Notes under the pieces: model-generated
The model's database searches: none
Told to the model about the DNA's origin: nothing
What the model saw: only the letters and a program-made list of their open reading frames with translations
Translations under genes and position numbers: made by a program
Part shown: piece by piece, positions 41,469 through 50,803 of the stretch
How positions within the stretch are numbered: position 1 is the first letter of the stretch
How the letters are laid out: every line of letters starts with the position of its first letter
NCBI RefSeq assembly: GCF_019443965.1
Contig: NZ_CP040814.1
Span: 124,001 to 188,000 of the forward strand
Source of the DNA: Salinibacterium sp. M195
GTDB taxonomy: Bacteria > Actinomycetota > Actinomycetes > Actinomycetales > Microbacteriaceae
DNA: 64,000 nt
Reading direction: 5' to 3'

Positions 41469-42458
41469 CGCTAGGCCAAGGCCATAGAGCAGCGCGGTTA
41501 GCCCGGTAAGACGCAGCGCCAAGATCAGCTCTGCGGCACTCTTGCCGGTCAAAACGATCACGCACGCCGGCAACGCCACGAGCAGCACGAAGTACACCAA
41601 GAACGCGTTGACGTACAGCAGTGAGAATGCGCCCAAAATCACAAACGGCGCCAGCATTGCGATGACGTAGAAAATGCGCGATGGCAGGTTGCCGATCATG
41701 ACGGCGAGCGTGCGCTTGCCCGCAATCTTGTCTTGAGCAATGTCGCGAATGTTGTTGACCATGAGGGTAGCGACGGCGAATAGCCCGACGGCAACCGCGG
41801 CCAACCAGGATTCCACGGTCACGGTGTCGGCGAGCACGTAGGTAGTGCCCGCTGTGGCGACAAGTCCGAAGAAGATGAACACGAACACTTCTCCGAGGCC
41901 GAGGTAGCCGTATGGCCGCTTGCCGCCGGTGTAGAAATAAGCGGCCACAATCGCGAGGGCACCAACGGCGAGCATCCACCAGTGTCCACTGCGAATCACG
42001 ATGATGAGCCCGGCCACCGCAGCGATGCCGAACCAGACAAACGCGACGGTGATGACCGTTCGTGGCCGTGCAGCACCGGAGCCAGTGAGACGGCGCGGCC
42101 CTACCCGGTTCTTGTCCGTTCCGCGCACTCCATCGGAGTAGTCGTTGGCGAAGTTCACACCAATCTGAAGCGAGACCGCGACGATCAGACACAGCAGGGC
42201 TCGCAACCAGTGCCAGCCGATACCGTCTTCTTCGTGCGGAAGCACGTAGGCAGCTGCGGTTCCTAACGCTACCGGCGCGAAGGCAAGCGGCAGCGTCTGA
42301 ATGCGCGCACCGCTGATCCAGTCACGCGCCGTCGCTTTCGCAATCTTGGGCGCTTTCGGCGGGCGACCGCCAGGGCGACCGCTTTTCTTCGCCGAGTTTG
42401 TGCTCGATTTCGGTGCGACGGTTTGGGGATCGATACGTTGCTGTTTAGGAGAGGCCAC
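41451..42458 (-). CDS. menA: 1,4-dihydroxy-2-naphthoate polyprenyltransferase
   Basis: 335 residues. After a basic Pro/Lys-rich N-terminus of about 45 residues come about nine membrane helices. The UbiA-family prenyl-diphosphate site is NFANDYSDGVRGTDKNR (around 105-122), and a second Asp-rich region is NNIRDIAQDKIAGKRTLAV. It attaches the polyprenyl chain to DHNA in the membrane. It follows menE by nine bases on the same strand. Confidence 0.95.
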   Translation of the reverse strand: MASPKQQRIDPQTVAPKSSTNSAKKSGRPGGRPPKAPKIAKATARDWISGARIQTLPLAFAPVALGTAAAYVLPHEEDGIGWHWLRALLCLIVAVSLQIGVNFANDYSDGVRGTDKNRVGPRRLTGSGAARPRTVITVAFVWFGIAAVAGLIIVIRSGHWWMLAVGALAIVAAYFYTGGKRPYGYLGLGEVFVFIFFGLVATAGTTYVLADTVTVESWLAAVAVGLFAVATLMVNNIRDIAQDKIAGKRTLAVMIGNLPSRIFYVIAMLAPFVILGAFSLLYVNAFLVYFVLLVALPACVIVLTGKSAAELILALRLTGLTALLYGLGLASAIAF

Positions 42459-42467
42459 GGTGGGATT

Positions 42468-43577
42468 CTACTTAAGCACAACGGATGCGAGAGCCAGGCG
42501 GTCCGGCTTTCCTGTCGACAGCAAGGGAATTGCATCGATCAGCATCACTCTGGCTGGGGCTGCGGCTGCACCCAACTGCGCAGAAACAGACTGTCGCAGA
42601 ACATCCACGTCAATCGCAGAGGTTGTAATCACGACGGGCGCTTCGCCCCATTCCGGGTGCGGTGCGGCCACGACAACGGCAGCGCTCTGGCCGGGAAGCG
42701 CTCGAACGGCGTTCTCGACCTCCGCCAACGACACCTTTACTCCGCCAGAAATGATCATGTCGTCGGCGCGGCCACGAACGCGCAGCACCCCGTCGACGAT
42801 TTCTCCGACATCATCGGTGCGATACCACCGCACACCATCGTGTTCACGGAACGTAAAGGCACTGCGGCGCGGGTCTTCGAGGTAGCCTTCGGCCAGCATC
42901 GGGCCTGCCAGCTCGATACGGTCATCCACCAGCCGCATCGTGGCGGTGGGCAGCGGCGTGCCATCCCAGATGCAACCACCACTGGTCTCACTAGAGCCGT
43001 AGGTTGTGCTGACCGCAATGCCGCGAGCGCGGGCTTTCGCCAACAACGCTGCTGGCGATGATTGCCCGCCGACGAGAATTCGAGTAAATGTTGCCAGCGC
43101 GGCAACGGCATCCTCAGATTCGAGAAGTCGTGCCAGTTGCACCGGCACGAGTGACGTGAATCGTCGTTCTGCACTGAGTTCAGCTGCCGCGGCAACGAAG
43201 GCCTCAGCGGTGAACCCGTGTGGCGGCATCATCACCGGCACGGTTTCGGAGAAGTGCGAGCGCGCCAACACGTTGATGCCGGCGATGTAGTGAGCGGGTA
43301 CAGCCAAGAGCCACTGCCCTGCGCCCCCCAGCAGTTCATCGGATGCCGCAGCACTCGCCTTCAGGGCGGCAGCACTCAGCATCACGCGTTTCGGACGGCC
43401 GGTCGATCCGCTCGTCTCGACGACGACCGCAACGTTCGCGGGCACGGTCTCGGGCAGGCCAGAGGGGGAGGCTGGGTGCGGCAGTATTGCCGCTCCCGTG
43501 CCGTCGAGTGCCGGTCGCAATGCGTCCCACACTTTGCGTGGGTCGCGGGCATCAACTGACCAAAGTTCTCGTGTCAT
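42468..43577 (-). CDS. menE: o-Succinylbenzoate-CoA ligase (AMP-forming)
   Basis: 369 residues. The adenylate-forming core is present: VVVETSGSTGRPKRVMLS (P-loop), TTYGSSETSGGCIWDG, and YRTDDVGEIVDGVLRVRGRADDMIISGGVKV. Its length, shorter than E. coli MenE (about 450), is usual for actinobacteria. It forms OSB-CoA from o-succinylbenzoate. It lies 17 bases downstream of menB and nine bases upstream of menA. Confidence 0.94.
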   Translation of the reverse strand: MTRELWSVDARDPRKVWDALRPALDGTGAAILPHPASPSGLPETVPANVAVVVETSGSTGRPKRVMLSAAALKASAAASDELLGGAGQWLLAVPAHYIAGINVLARSHFSETVPVMMPPHGFTAEAFVAAAAELSAERRFTSLVPVQLARLLESEDAVAALATFTRILVGGQSSPAALLAKARARGIAVSTTYGSSETSGGCIWDGTPLPTATMRLVDDRIELAGPMLAEGYLEDPRRSAFTFREHDGVRWYRTDDVGEIVDGVLRVRGRADDMIISGGVKVSLAEVENAVRALPGQSAAVVVAAPHPEWGEAPVVITTSAIDVDVLRQSVSAQLGAAAAPARVMLIDAIPLLSTGKPDRLALASVVLK

Positions 43578-43594
43578 CGTTCAGGCTCCGTTGC

Positions 43595-44590
43595 CTAGTA
43601 CTGCCAGGGAAATGGCGACCAGTCGGGAGCGCGCTTTTCTAGGAACGAATCGCGGCCTTCGACGGCCTCGTCAGTTCCGTAGGCCAGCCGGGTCGCTTCT
43701 CCCGCAAATACTTGTTGGCCAACGAGCCCGTCGTCGACGGCGTTGAGAGCAAATTTCACCATGCGGATAGCGGTCGGCGACTTGGTCATGATGGTCTGCG
43801 CCCATTCGTAGGCTGTTGCCTCGAGCTCAGCGTGCGGAACCGCAGCGTTGATCGCTCCCGCGTCGAGGGCGCGCTGCGCGTCATACTCGCGGGCGAGGAA
43901 GAACACTTCCCTCGCAAACTTTTGGCCGACCTGGCGGGCGAAATAGGCGCTGCCATAGCCGGCATCGAACGAGCCAACGTCGACATCCGTCTGCTTGAAG
44001 CGAGCATGCTCCGAGCTGGCAATCGTGAGGTCACAGACCACATGCAACGAGTGCCCTCCCCCGGCAGCCCAGCCGGGAACGACGGCAATGACAACCTTGG
44101 GCATGAAGCGGATGAGGCGCTGCACTTCGAGAATGTGCAGGCGTCCTGCTGCGGCACGGCGCTTTCCCGCTGCCGCCGCAGCGGCAGCCTCGGCATCTGC
44201 TTCAGATAGCGCGGAATCACCGATTGCCGCAGCGGCTCCGGCTGCGGTGGGATTCGTCGCGCCATCTTGGCCTTCATATTCGTAGCCGGCCCGCCCACGG
44301 ATGCGCTGATCTCCGCCGGAGCAGAATGCCCAGCCACCGTCTTTCTCGCTCGGTCCGTTCCCGGTGAGCAGCACGACGCCGATACGCGGGTTCTGGCGCG
44401 CATCATCAAGGGTTTGGTAGAGCTCGTCGACGGTGTGCGGTCGGAATGCGTTGCGCACTTCTGGCCGATCGAACGCGATCCGCGCAACCGTGCCGGTCAC
44501 ATCGTGGTGATAGGTGATGTCGGTCAGATCATCAAACCCGGCGACCGATCGCCACAACTTTTCGTCAAAAATCTCAGATACAGGCGCCAT
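43595..44590 (-). CDS. menB: 1,4-dihydroxy-2-naphthoyl-CoA synthase
   Basis: 331 residues of the crotonase fold. The typical MenB opening DITYHHDVTGTVARIAFDRP is followed by AFCSGGDQRIRGRAGY, then VVPGWAAGGGHSLHVVCDLT and QTDVDVGSFDAGYGSAYFAR, and the end is APDWSPFPWQY. It closes the second ring of DHNA-CoA. An Ala-rich insertion (about residues 112-150) makes it longer than most homologues (about 285-310). It is the first gene of the menB-menE-menA run. Confidence 0.95.
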   Translation of the reverse strand: MAPVSEIFDEKLWRSVAGFDDLTDITYHHDVTGTVARIAFDRPEVRNAFRPHTVDELYQTLDDARQNPRIGVVLLTGNGPSEKDGGWAFCSGGDQRIRGRAGYEYEGQDGATNPTAAGAAAAIGDSALSEADAEAAAAAAAGKRRAAAGRLHILEVQRLIRFMPKVVIAVVPGWAAGGGHSLHVVCDLTIASSEHARFKQTDVDVGSFDAGYGSAYFARQVGQKFAREVFFLAREYDAQRALDAGAINAAVPHAELEATAYEWAQTIMTKSPTAIRMVKFALNAVDDGLVGQQVFAGEATRLAYGTDEAVEGRDSFLEKRAPDWSPFPWQY

Positions 44591-44639
44591 GGCTCAAGCC
44601 TAACCATCCGGCCGCAGAACGACCTAGCTCCAGAACGGC

Positions 44640-45056
44640 CTAGCTGCTGAAGAAACGAAAGACGTTCAACACAACGAGAGGGTTCGCCAAGATCGCCAAA
44701 GCGAGTCCGAATGCTGCCCAACGACGCTGTAACCCCAAAATGAGGCAGATGACGGCGGTGATGACCGCAGAGATCGACACCACGATGGTGGTGTACGCCA
44801 GCATGGTTCCGGCCGGAAAGTCTCCTCCAGCCGAAACGATCATGGCGATCATGAACAAAACAACCGTGGAAAGCCCGAGAAGCGCGGCGATAAACCCCAC
44901 CCAGGTCGGTCGTCGCCGACGGATGACCGGCTCCGCTTCGGGAGCCGAATTCTGCTCGGTGCCGCTGGGCGCTTCAGCTACGTCATCGACAACGCCGACG
45001 ACGTAATACGGCACGACTTTGGTCGCGACACGCTCAATATCCCCCGGATTAGTCAC
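44640..45056 (-). CDS. Hypothetical membrane protein, 138 residues
   Basis: An acidic N-terminal 45 residues and a basic patch (RRRRPTW) precede three hydrophobic segments (GFIAALLGLSTVVLFMIAMI; AYTTIVVSISAVITAVICLI; FGLALAILANPLVVLNVF). No family is recognised beyond a general resemblance to small DUF4190-like proteins. It lies between menB and menC, diverging from menC. Confidence 0.75.
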   Translation of the reverse strand: MTNPGDIERVATKVVPYYVVGVVDDVAEAPSGTEQNSAPEAEPVIRRRRPTWVGFIAALLGLSTVVLFMIAMIVSAGGDFPAGTMLAYTTIVVSISAVITAVICLILGLQRRWAAFGLALAILANPLVVLNVFRFFSS

Positions 45057-45098
45057 GCAATAACCCTATCTGACGGTGGAACTTGTCAGACTAGGAAC

Positions 45099-46091
45099 AT
45101 GTTCCCTTCAGTGAACGAAATTCTCGACACCGCACGCGTAGTGTCCCTTCCTATGACCTCCCGCTTTCGCGGCATCGATCAGCGCGAAGCGTTGCTCTTT
45201 CGCGGCCCTCAAGGGTGGAGCGAGTTCTCCCCGTTTGTCGAGTACGACGATGCGGAGGCGAGCACATGGCTAATGGCAGCGATTGATTACGCCTGGAATG
45301 AGACTCCCCCACTCAAGCGGGACCACATTCCGGTGAACGCTACGGTGCCCGCAGTCGCTGCCGAATTCGTTGAGGCAGTGCTTGAGCGCTTCGACGGCTG
45401 CCGAACGGCCAAAGTCAAAGTTGCTGAGTTCGATCAGAGCCTCGCGGATGACATCGCGCGGGTCGCTGAGGTGCGTCGCGTAATGGGGCCGGCCGGTCGC
45501 ATTCGCATTGATGCCAATGGGGCGTGGACGGTCGACGAGGCCGAGCGCGCGGTGCACGCTTTGGCTGAGTTCGACCTCGAGTATGTCGAGCAGCCGTGCG
45601 CCACAGTCGAAGAGCTGAGCGAGTTACGCGGACGCATCGCCTACATGGGAATCCCTGTCGCTGCCGACGAGAGTGTGCGCAAAGCTGCCGACCCGCTGGC
45701 TGTTGCCCGTGCGGGAGCTGCCGACCTGATCGTGATCAAGGCGCAGCCTTCTGGAGGCATCTCTCGTGCGCTCAGTGTCGCCGCCGAGGCTGGTCTTCCG
45801 ATCGTGGTTTCCAGCGCCCTTGAGACCTCTGTGGGGCTTGCCATGGGGGCGCACCTGGCCGCAGCGGTCGACACTCTCGAATTCGACTGCGGACTGGCGA
45901 CGGCATCCTTGCTCGCCGCTGACGTCACCTCTTCTCCGCTGCGCGCGCGTGGCGGACGCATCGAGGTTCGACGGGTGGACGCAGAAGAGGCGTTGCTGAC
46001 GCGCTGGGCCGCAAACGCCGAACGCACTCAGTGGTGGCTATCCCGACTCGAGCGATGCCATGAACTAGGTAAAAACTACTCACCGCAGTAA
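45099..46091 (+). CDS. menC: o-Succinylbenzoate synthase
   Basis: 330 residues of the enolase superfamily. KVKVAEF holds the catalytic Lys region (around residue 108). RIDANGAWTVDEA, EYVEQPCATVEEL and VAADESVRK give the metal ligands, and LIVIKAQPSGGI the second Lys. It dehydrates SHCHC to o-succinylbenzoate. The ATG at 45099 is used; ATG 45153 is a less likely alternative. With it all of menF, D, C, E, B, A and G lie in this window; menH (the SHCHC-forming step) and a DHNA-CoA thioesterase are not seen. Confidence 0.94.
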   Translation: MFPSVNEILDTARVVSLPMTSRFRGIDQREALLFRGPQGWSEFSPFVEYDDAEASTWLMAAIDYAWNETPPLKRDHIPVNATVPAVAAEFVEAVLERFDGCRTAKVKVAEFDQSLADDIARVAEVRRVMGPAGRIRIDANGAWTVDEAERAVHALAEFDLEYVEQPCATVEELSELRGRIAYMGIPVAADESVRKAADPLAVARAGAADLIVIKAQPSGGISRALSVAAEAGLPIVVSSALETSVGLAMGAHLAAAVDTLEFDCGLATASLLAADVTSSPLRARGGRIEVRRVDAEEALLTRWAANAERTQWWLSRLERCHELGKNYSPQ

Positions 46092-46142
46092 CTTTCACGC
46101 TCACTAGGCTTGGCTGCGTTGATCGCTTTCCGAGGAGTGAAT

Positions 46143-46757
46143 ATGACTGTCCTGTCGCACCGCGCTGTGCCCCTTGCTGTGCTGAGCATGCTCGGGGTTG
46201 GATTGTTGAGCGCCTGCGCTACGCCGGCGCCCTCCCCGGTCGCGACGGACTCTGAAACGGATGCCGCGGCTTCCGCTCCGGCGGAAGAGGTGGCGCCGAG
46301 CGGCCCCGAGTGCCTGATCGGCGACTGGTTCATCGCTGAAGACCAGATGCAGGGCTTCTATTCGGCCGTGAGTGGTTCTAACGAGAACGTCGACATTTCC
46401 GTCAAGGGCGGAACGGGACTTGCATTTACAAACAGCGGGTACACCTACACGCCCGATTTCGCGATCATCTTGCAGGTCGCCGGCACCGAGGGCGAAGGCA
46501 CGATCACTGGCGGGGTCACCGGAGACTACTCCGCGACGGACACCGAGATCACGACTTCCCACGACGTGAGCGACGTCGCGGTGAGCGTCTCGGTTTCGGG
46601 AGTCACTATGGATGGCACCGACCTGTTCGGTGACTTCATGTCGAGTTCGCCCATCAACTCGGCACCGTACGAGTGCGGCGAGGTTGGCCCGATCCTTCAC
46701 TTCGACACTGGCGAGGGCAACCCGCGCGTGCCCATGCAGTTGACGCCGGCCAGCTAG
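46143..46757 (+). CDS. Secreted lipoprotein of unknown function
   Basis: 204 residues from the ATG at 46143, with GAGGAG five bases upstream. The signal peptide ends in the lipobox LLSAC (Cys25). A low-complexity Ala/Ser/Glu/Pro linker follows, then a domain that opens ECLIGDWFIAEDQMQGFY and has SGYTYTPDFAIILQV, a lipocalin-like beta pattern seen in several actinobacterial lipoproteins. No precise family is assigned. Confidence 0.85.
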   Translation: MTVLSHRAVPLAVLSMLGVGLLSACATPAPSPVATDSETDAAASAPAEEVAPSGPECLIGDWFIAEDQMQGFYSAVSGSNENVDISVKGGTGLAFTNSGYTYTPDFAIILQVAGTEGEGTITGGVTGDYSATDTEITTSHDVSDVAVSVSVSGVTMDGTDLFGDFMSSSPINSAPYECGEVGPILHFDTGEGNPRVPMQLTPAS

Positions 46758-46795
46758 GCGGCTCAACTCGTGAGCCTCAACGGCTCCCACAATCA

Positions 46796-46832
46796 AACGC
46801 TGGGGTGTCGCTCGGTGCGGCCCCAGCGTTTC
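46796..46832. terminator. Bidirectional terminator
   Basis: AAACGCTGGGG (46796-46806) pairs with CCCCAGCGTTT (46822-46832). It lies between the convergent lipoprotein and ccsB genes. Confidence 0.85.
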
Positions 46833-46844
46833 TCGTTCGGCGCT

Positions 46845-47864
46845 CTATAGCCCGGAGTAGGCGTGCAGTCCCTTGAAGAACAGGTTGACGATCGTGAAGT
46901 TGAAGACAATGGCGGTAAAGCCGACGATCGCTAGCCACGCTGACCGTGAGCCGCGCCAGCCGCGCGTTGCCCGAGCGTGGATGTAACCGGCATAGATGGT
47001 CCAGATGATAAACGTCCAGACTTCCTTGGTGTCCCAACCCCAGTAGCGTCCCCACGCACGCTCAGCCCAGACGGCACCGGCGATGAGGGTGAACGTCCAC
47101 ATGACAAAGCCGACAACCGTCAGACGGTAGGCCAAAGTTTCGAGTCGCTCGGCGGCCGGCAACGTGTCAAGGAAGCGAAGCTTCAGTGCCTTGCCCGACT
47201 CCCGACGCGCTTGCATGAGCTGCACTATTGAGAGCCCGGCAGCGAGCGCGAAGACGCCGGTACTGAGGCTGGCGACGAAGACGTGGATGACCAACCAGAC
47301 TGACTGCAACGCTGGCGGCAGTGGCACGACATCCACATAGAAGCTCGATGTGCCGACGCCCAAGGCGATCAGCGAGAAGCCGGTGATAAAGGAGCCCAAG
47401 AAGCGCAGGTCTTGCCAGAACTGCACCAGAAGGAACACGCCAACGATGATGGCAGTGGCGGTGAGCGTGAACTCGAACATGTTGGCCCACGGAACGCGGT
47501 TCGCTGCAACACCACGGAGGACAACCGCGCTGACGTGAAGCAGCCAAGCGATAACCGTCATGGCCATAGCCAAACGCAAGTACTTGGGTGAGCTCGGTCG
47601 CACAGGCTTGCCGTCGGCGCTCGACGAGTCATCGCCGATCAGCGTGGTGGTCGTGGTCGCGTACGGCGAATCCGCTGAAGCCGCCTCGATAATTCCGGTG
47701 CGGCGGGCAGAGGAGGCACTGAGCCCCGTCGCGTCCGCGGCGGCATCACTTGACTCCACCGAACGGCGCGCCACATCGACGGCGAACATCACGAACGCCA
47801 ACGTATAGATCGCCATCGCAGAGTAGATCGCGATCAGGGAATACGACACCAAGGTCTCAGTCAC
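46845..47864 (-). CDS. ccsB: Cytochrome c biogenesis protein CcsB (CcsA-type haem handling)
   Basis: 339 residues with about eight membrane helices and the tryptophan-rich haem motif WGRYWGWDTKEVWT (around residue 270-285). Conserved histidines lie in flanking helices (VSLSTGVFALAA region, ATRGWRG). With ResB it exports haem and attaches it to apocytochromes c outside the membrane. The N-terminal 30-90 residues form a variable cytoplasmic loop. Its start overlaps the resB stop by four bases. Confidence 0.94.
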   Translation of the reverse strand: MTETLVSYSLIAIYSAMAIYTLAFVMFAVDVARRSVESSDAAADATGLSASSARRTGIIEAASADSPYATTTTTLIGDDSSSADGKPVRPSSPKYLRLAMAMTVIAWLLHVSAVVLRGVAANRVPWANMFEFTLTATAIIVGVFLLVQFWQDLRFLGSFITGFSLIALGVGTSSFYVDVVPLPPALQSVWLVIHVFVASLSTGVFALAAGLSIVQLMQARRESGKALKLRFLDTLPAAERLETLAYRLTVVGFVMWTFTLIAGAVWAERAWGRYWGWDTKEVWTFIIWTIYAGYIHARATRGWRGSRSAWLAIVGFTAIVFNFTIVNLFFKGLHAYSGL

Positions 47865-49492
47865 GAATCCACCCTAACCTTCAGTTGCTGGGAATGTTTA
47901 TCGGCGAACTCGGCGACCGCCGAATCAAGGTTGGGGTCGTCGCCGCGCGCCAAGGCAGCGTACTCAATCGTTGTCGTTCCTGATGCGTCGGTTTTTGCCG
48001 AAACCCACATCCGTCGGCGCGGAATGAACAGGCTCGTCACGAGCCCTGCAATCACCAGAATTGCGAATATCAACACGGGCAATTGTGAGGGGTCGTGGTG
48101 AACGTCCAACGAAGCGAAGCGGGGGATGCTCGCGAGCTCAACACTGCCTAGGCCGTTAGGCAGCTCAGCCCGATCCCCGGGAGTCAAACGGATCGTCTCG
48201 GCGTCGGAGGTTCTACCGGCGACCTGCTCAAGAGAGTCAGTGTTCAGGGCATAGGCGTTGGTTCCCAAACCGTTGTCGAGACCGAGGTCACCCTCGTAAA
48301 CCTCCAACGTGAGCGTCGGAGAAACAAGGTCGGGGTACACCGAGGCGAGCGCGCCTGAGTCGAGAGTGCCCGTCGTCGGATACAGGAAGCCGAGCATACC
48401 GATTTGCTTCCCGAGGCCATCCGGAATCTTAATAACGCACGTGCTGCCGAGGTTGGCGTCGAACGGTAGGCACGGTGTTGGCTGCGACCAGATGACGCTG
48501 TCGTCAGAATCACGCACGGTGAGAACTGGCGCGTAGCCGTTCCCCAGAAGATAGACGTTGGTGCCGCTCAGGCTCAATGGCTCGTTGACCTTGATTCGTG
48601 CTGTCTCCGAGCTGGCGCCCCGCAACGTCGTAGTGACGTTGGCGGTGTAGTCGATTGCTTGCCCAATTGCTCGGCGGTTGCTTTGCTCATAGACCGGAAC
48701 GAAGGAATCGAGGGCGATCGTGAACGGGTCGAGAGCCTCGTCAGTGAAGAAACGGCCAGGGTTGAACGAGTCATAGCTGGCGAGCGAATTGCTGAACGCA
48801 TAGCCCTCGACAACAACGCGCTGACCGGTGTAGCCGAATCCGCCGCCCAGTCCGACGGCAAGCAGAACGCCAACAAGCGCCGAGTGAAAGATGAGGTTTC
48901 CCGTTTCGCGCAGGTAGCCACGCTCCGCACTGACCGAATCACTATAAAGCTCGGTGCGGTAGCGCTGCGAACGCAGCTGGCGACGAGCAGAATCGACAGC
49001 GGTAGCGGCATCCGCTTCGGTCGTGCGGGTCGTAAAACCTTCGAGGCGCGACAGCCGGGCAGGCGTCTTGGGCGGTCGGGCGCGAAGGGCATCGAAGTGA
49101 TGCTTCGTACGCGGCAGCACGCAGCCGATGAGGGAGATGAAGAGCAGCAGGTAAATCGCCGAGAACCACACCGAGGTGTAGGTGGTGAAAACCTGAAAGA
49201 AGTCGAGCACCGCCGCGGCGTCGGGGTAGAGGCGGCGGTAGGCGATGACGCCGTTGGGGTCGGAACTAACCTGGGGAACCAAGGACCCGGGGATGGCTGC
49301 AACCGCCAAGAGCAAGAGCAAGAAAAGCGCCGTGCGCATGCTCGTGAGCTGACGCCAGAAAAATCGCGCGTACCCAGCGAAGTTCAGTTTCGGCTGTTGG
49401 ATTTTGCTCTGCTGCGCTGGCGCATCCATATGGTCGCTTGGACGCGATGCGTCTCCACCCGTCACCGGATCAGAGGAGTGTGTCGAAGCCAC
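47861..49492 (-). CDS. resB: Cytochrome c biogenesis protein ResB
   Basis: 543 residues. After a hydrophilic N-terminus come FAGYARFFWRQLTSMRTALFLLLLLAVAAIPGSLVPQ and further helices, a large extracytoplasmic domain (about 230-450), and a last helix before the cytoplasmic tail. This is the ResB/Ccs1 plan. It forms the haem delivery complex with CcsB. A GTG at 49492 is used; ATG 49429 is possible. It overlaps ccdA by 23 bases and ccsB by four. Confidence 0.93.
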   Translation of the reverse strand: MASTHSSDPVTGGDASRPSDHMDAPAQQSKIQQPKLNFAGYARFFWRQLTSMRTALFLLLLLAVAAIPGSLVPQVSSDPNGVIAYRRLYPDAAAVLDFFQVFTTYTSVWFSAIYLLLFISLIGCVLPRTKHHFDALRARPPKTPARLSRLEGFTTRTTEADAATAVDSARRQLRSQRYRTELYSDSVSAERGYLRETGNLIFHSALVGVLLAVGLGGGFGYTGQRVVVEGYAFSNSLASYDSFNPGRFFTDEALDPFTIALDSFVPVYEQSNRRAIGQAIDYTANVTTTLRGASSETARIKVNEPLSLSGTNVYLLGNGYAPVLTVRDSDDSVIWSQPTPCLPFDANLGSTCVIKIPDGLGKQIGMLGFLYPTTGTLDSGALASVYPDLVSPTLTLEVYEGDLGLDNGLGTNAYALNTDSLEQVAGRTSDAETIRLTPGDRAELPNGLGSVELASIPRFASLDVHHDPSQLPVLIFAILVIAGLVTSLFIPRRRMWVSAKTDASGTTTIEYAALARGDDPNLDSAVAEFADKHSQQLKVRVDS

Positions 49493-50213
49493 CGATCACC
49501 GCCCCCAAACTTGTCACGATTACACGCCACACGCCGGTGACCATGAGTACTCCGATCAGCACGAGCAACGCCCCGCCGACCAAGTTGATAATACGGATGT
49601 GGCGACGCATCCACGTCACTGACGTCGTCGCCCAGTTCAACCCGAGCGCCACCAGCAGGAACGGGATGCCGAGACCGAGACTGTAGGCAACCCCAACCAT
49701 GGCTGCCCGGCCGGGGTCTCCCCCATCGAGAACCATGCTGCCAACGGCGATGAGCGTCGGGCCAACGCATGGCGTCCAGCCAAGAGCGAAGACGATACCG
49801 AGCAGCGGCGCACCAGCCAGGCCGGTCGCCACTTTCATCTTCGGGCGGATCGTGCGCTGAGCAAAGGTGACCTGCCCGATAAAGACGAGTCCCATCACGA
49901 TCACGAGTGCGCCAGCGATGCGGGTGATGAGGTCAAGCCACGGCCGCAGCAAGAGGCCTGCGGTGCCGAAGAGCACCGTGAAGGCAACGAAAACTATCGT
50001 GAAGCCCAGGATGAACAATCCGACGCCAAGAACGAGTCGTTTCGTGCTGCCCTTATCTTCGGCGCTCGTGAAGCCGCCGATGTAGCCGAGGTAGCCGGGC
50101 ACGAGAGGAAGCACGCACGGTGACGCAAATGACACGAGTCCCGCGAGTATCGCGATCGGGATCACGATAAGAAGATTGCCACCGAGAACGAGCTCGCCGA
50201 TGGGGCTCGACAC
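49470..50213 (-). CDS. ccdA: Cytochrome c biogenesis protein CcdA (thiol-disulfide carrier)
   Basis: 247 residues with six membrane helices. The two redox cysteines lie in FASPCVLPLVPGYLGYIGG (first half) and GWTPCVGPTLIAVG (second half), the standard CcdA pair. It carries reducing power from cytoplasmic thioredoxin to the extracytoplasmic ResA-like protein. The stop of the upstream thioredoxin-like gene overlaps its start by one base. Confidence 0.95.
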   Translation of the reverse strand: MSSPIGELVLGGNLLIVIPIAILAGLVSFASPCVLPLVPGYLGYIGGFTSAEDKGSTKRLVLGVGLFILGFTIVFVAFTVLFGTAGLLLRPWLDLITRIAGALVIVMGLVFIGQVTFAQRTIRPKMKVATGLAGAPLLGIVFALGWTPCVGPTLIAVGSMVLDGGDPGRAAMVGVAYSLGLGIPFLLVALGLNWATTSVTWMRRHIRIINLVGGALLVLIGVLMVTGVWRVIVTSLGAVIGGFDTLL

Positions 50214-50803
50214 TACTGGCCCTCAGCGACGACAGAGTCGATCATCGCTGCGAGGATGCTCGGATCACGCACGAGTCCGCTGATGCGAGCGGCGACTCGG
50301 CCATCACGGTCAACAACGAGAGTGGTCGGCACGGCGTTGGGCGGTACAGAACCGGCGAACGCCAATTGCACGCCAGCGGTCTTGGCATCGAGAACGGAGG
50401 GGTAGGGAACACCGAACTCAGTGGCGAAGGTCCGAGAGCTCTCAGCCGTGTCGGAAACGTTAACGCCGAGGAACGGAACATCGGGATATTCGACGCTCAA
50501 CTCCGCAAGATCAGGGGCCTCGAGGCGGCACGGCGGGCAACTGGCGTACCAAAAGTTCACGACGTAAACGGAGTCTGCGAAGCTGCTGCTGGTGATGATC
50601 TCGCCGTTGTCGAGCGTCGCCTCATAGCTCACGGGTTCGTCCCGGTCACTCGCGGGGATCTCGACGGTCGAGCCGTCGCCGGAGATGTAGCCCTCTTCTG
50701 AACCGTTCTCGTACTGCTCGGCAAGCGTTTCGTTGGCGCTCGAGCACGAGACAAGGACGAGAGCGGAGACCGCCAGAACGACGGCGATGAGACGGCGGTT
50801 CAC
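50213..50803 (-). CDS. resA: ResA/TlpA-type thioredoxin-like lipoprotein
   Basis: 196 residues. Lipoprotein signal with VLVSC (Cys20). The thioredoxin-like domain follows, with VNFWYASCPPCRLEAPDLAE carrying the CPPC active site (around residue 90) and the cis-Pro region NAVPTTLVVDRDG. It reduces apocytochrome c cysteines outside the membrane before haem attachment. It overlaps the phosphatase gene upstream by four bases and ccdA by one. Confidence 0.93.
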   Translation of the reverse strand: MNRRLIAVVLAVSALVLVSCSSANETLAEQYENGSEEGYISGDGSTVEIPASDRDEPVSYEATLDNGEIITSSSFADSVYVVNFWYASCPPCRLEAPDLAELSVEYPDVPFLGVNVSDTAESSRTFATEFGVPYPSVLDAKTAGVQLAFAGSVPPNAVPTTLVVDRDGRVAARISGLVRDPSILAAMIDSVVAEGQ

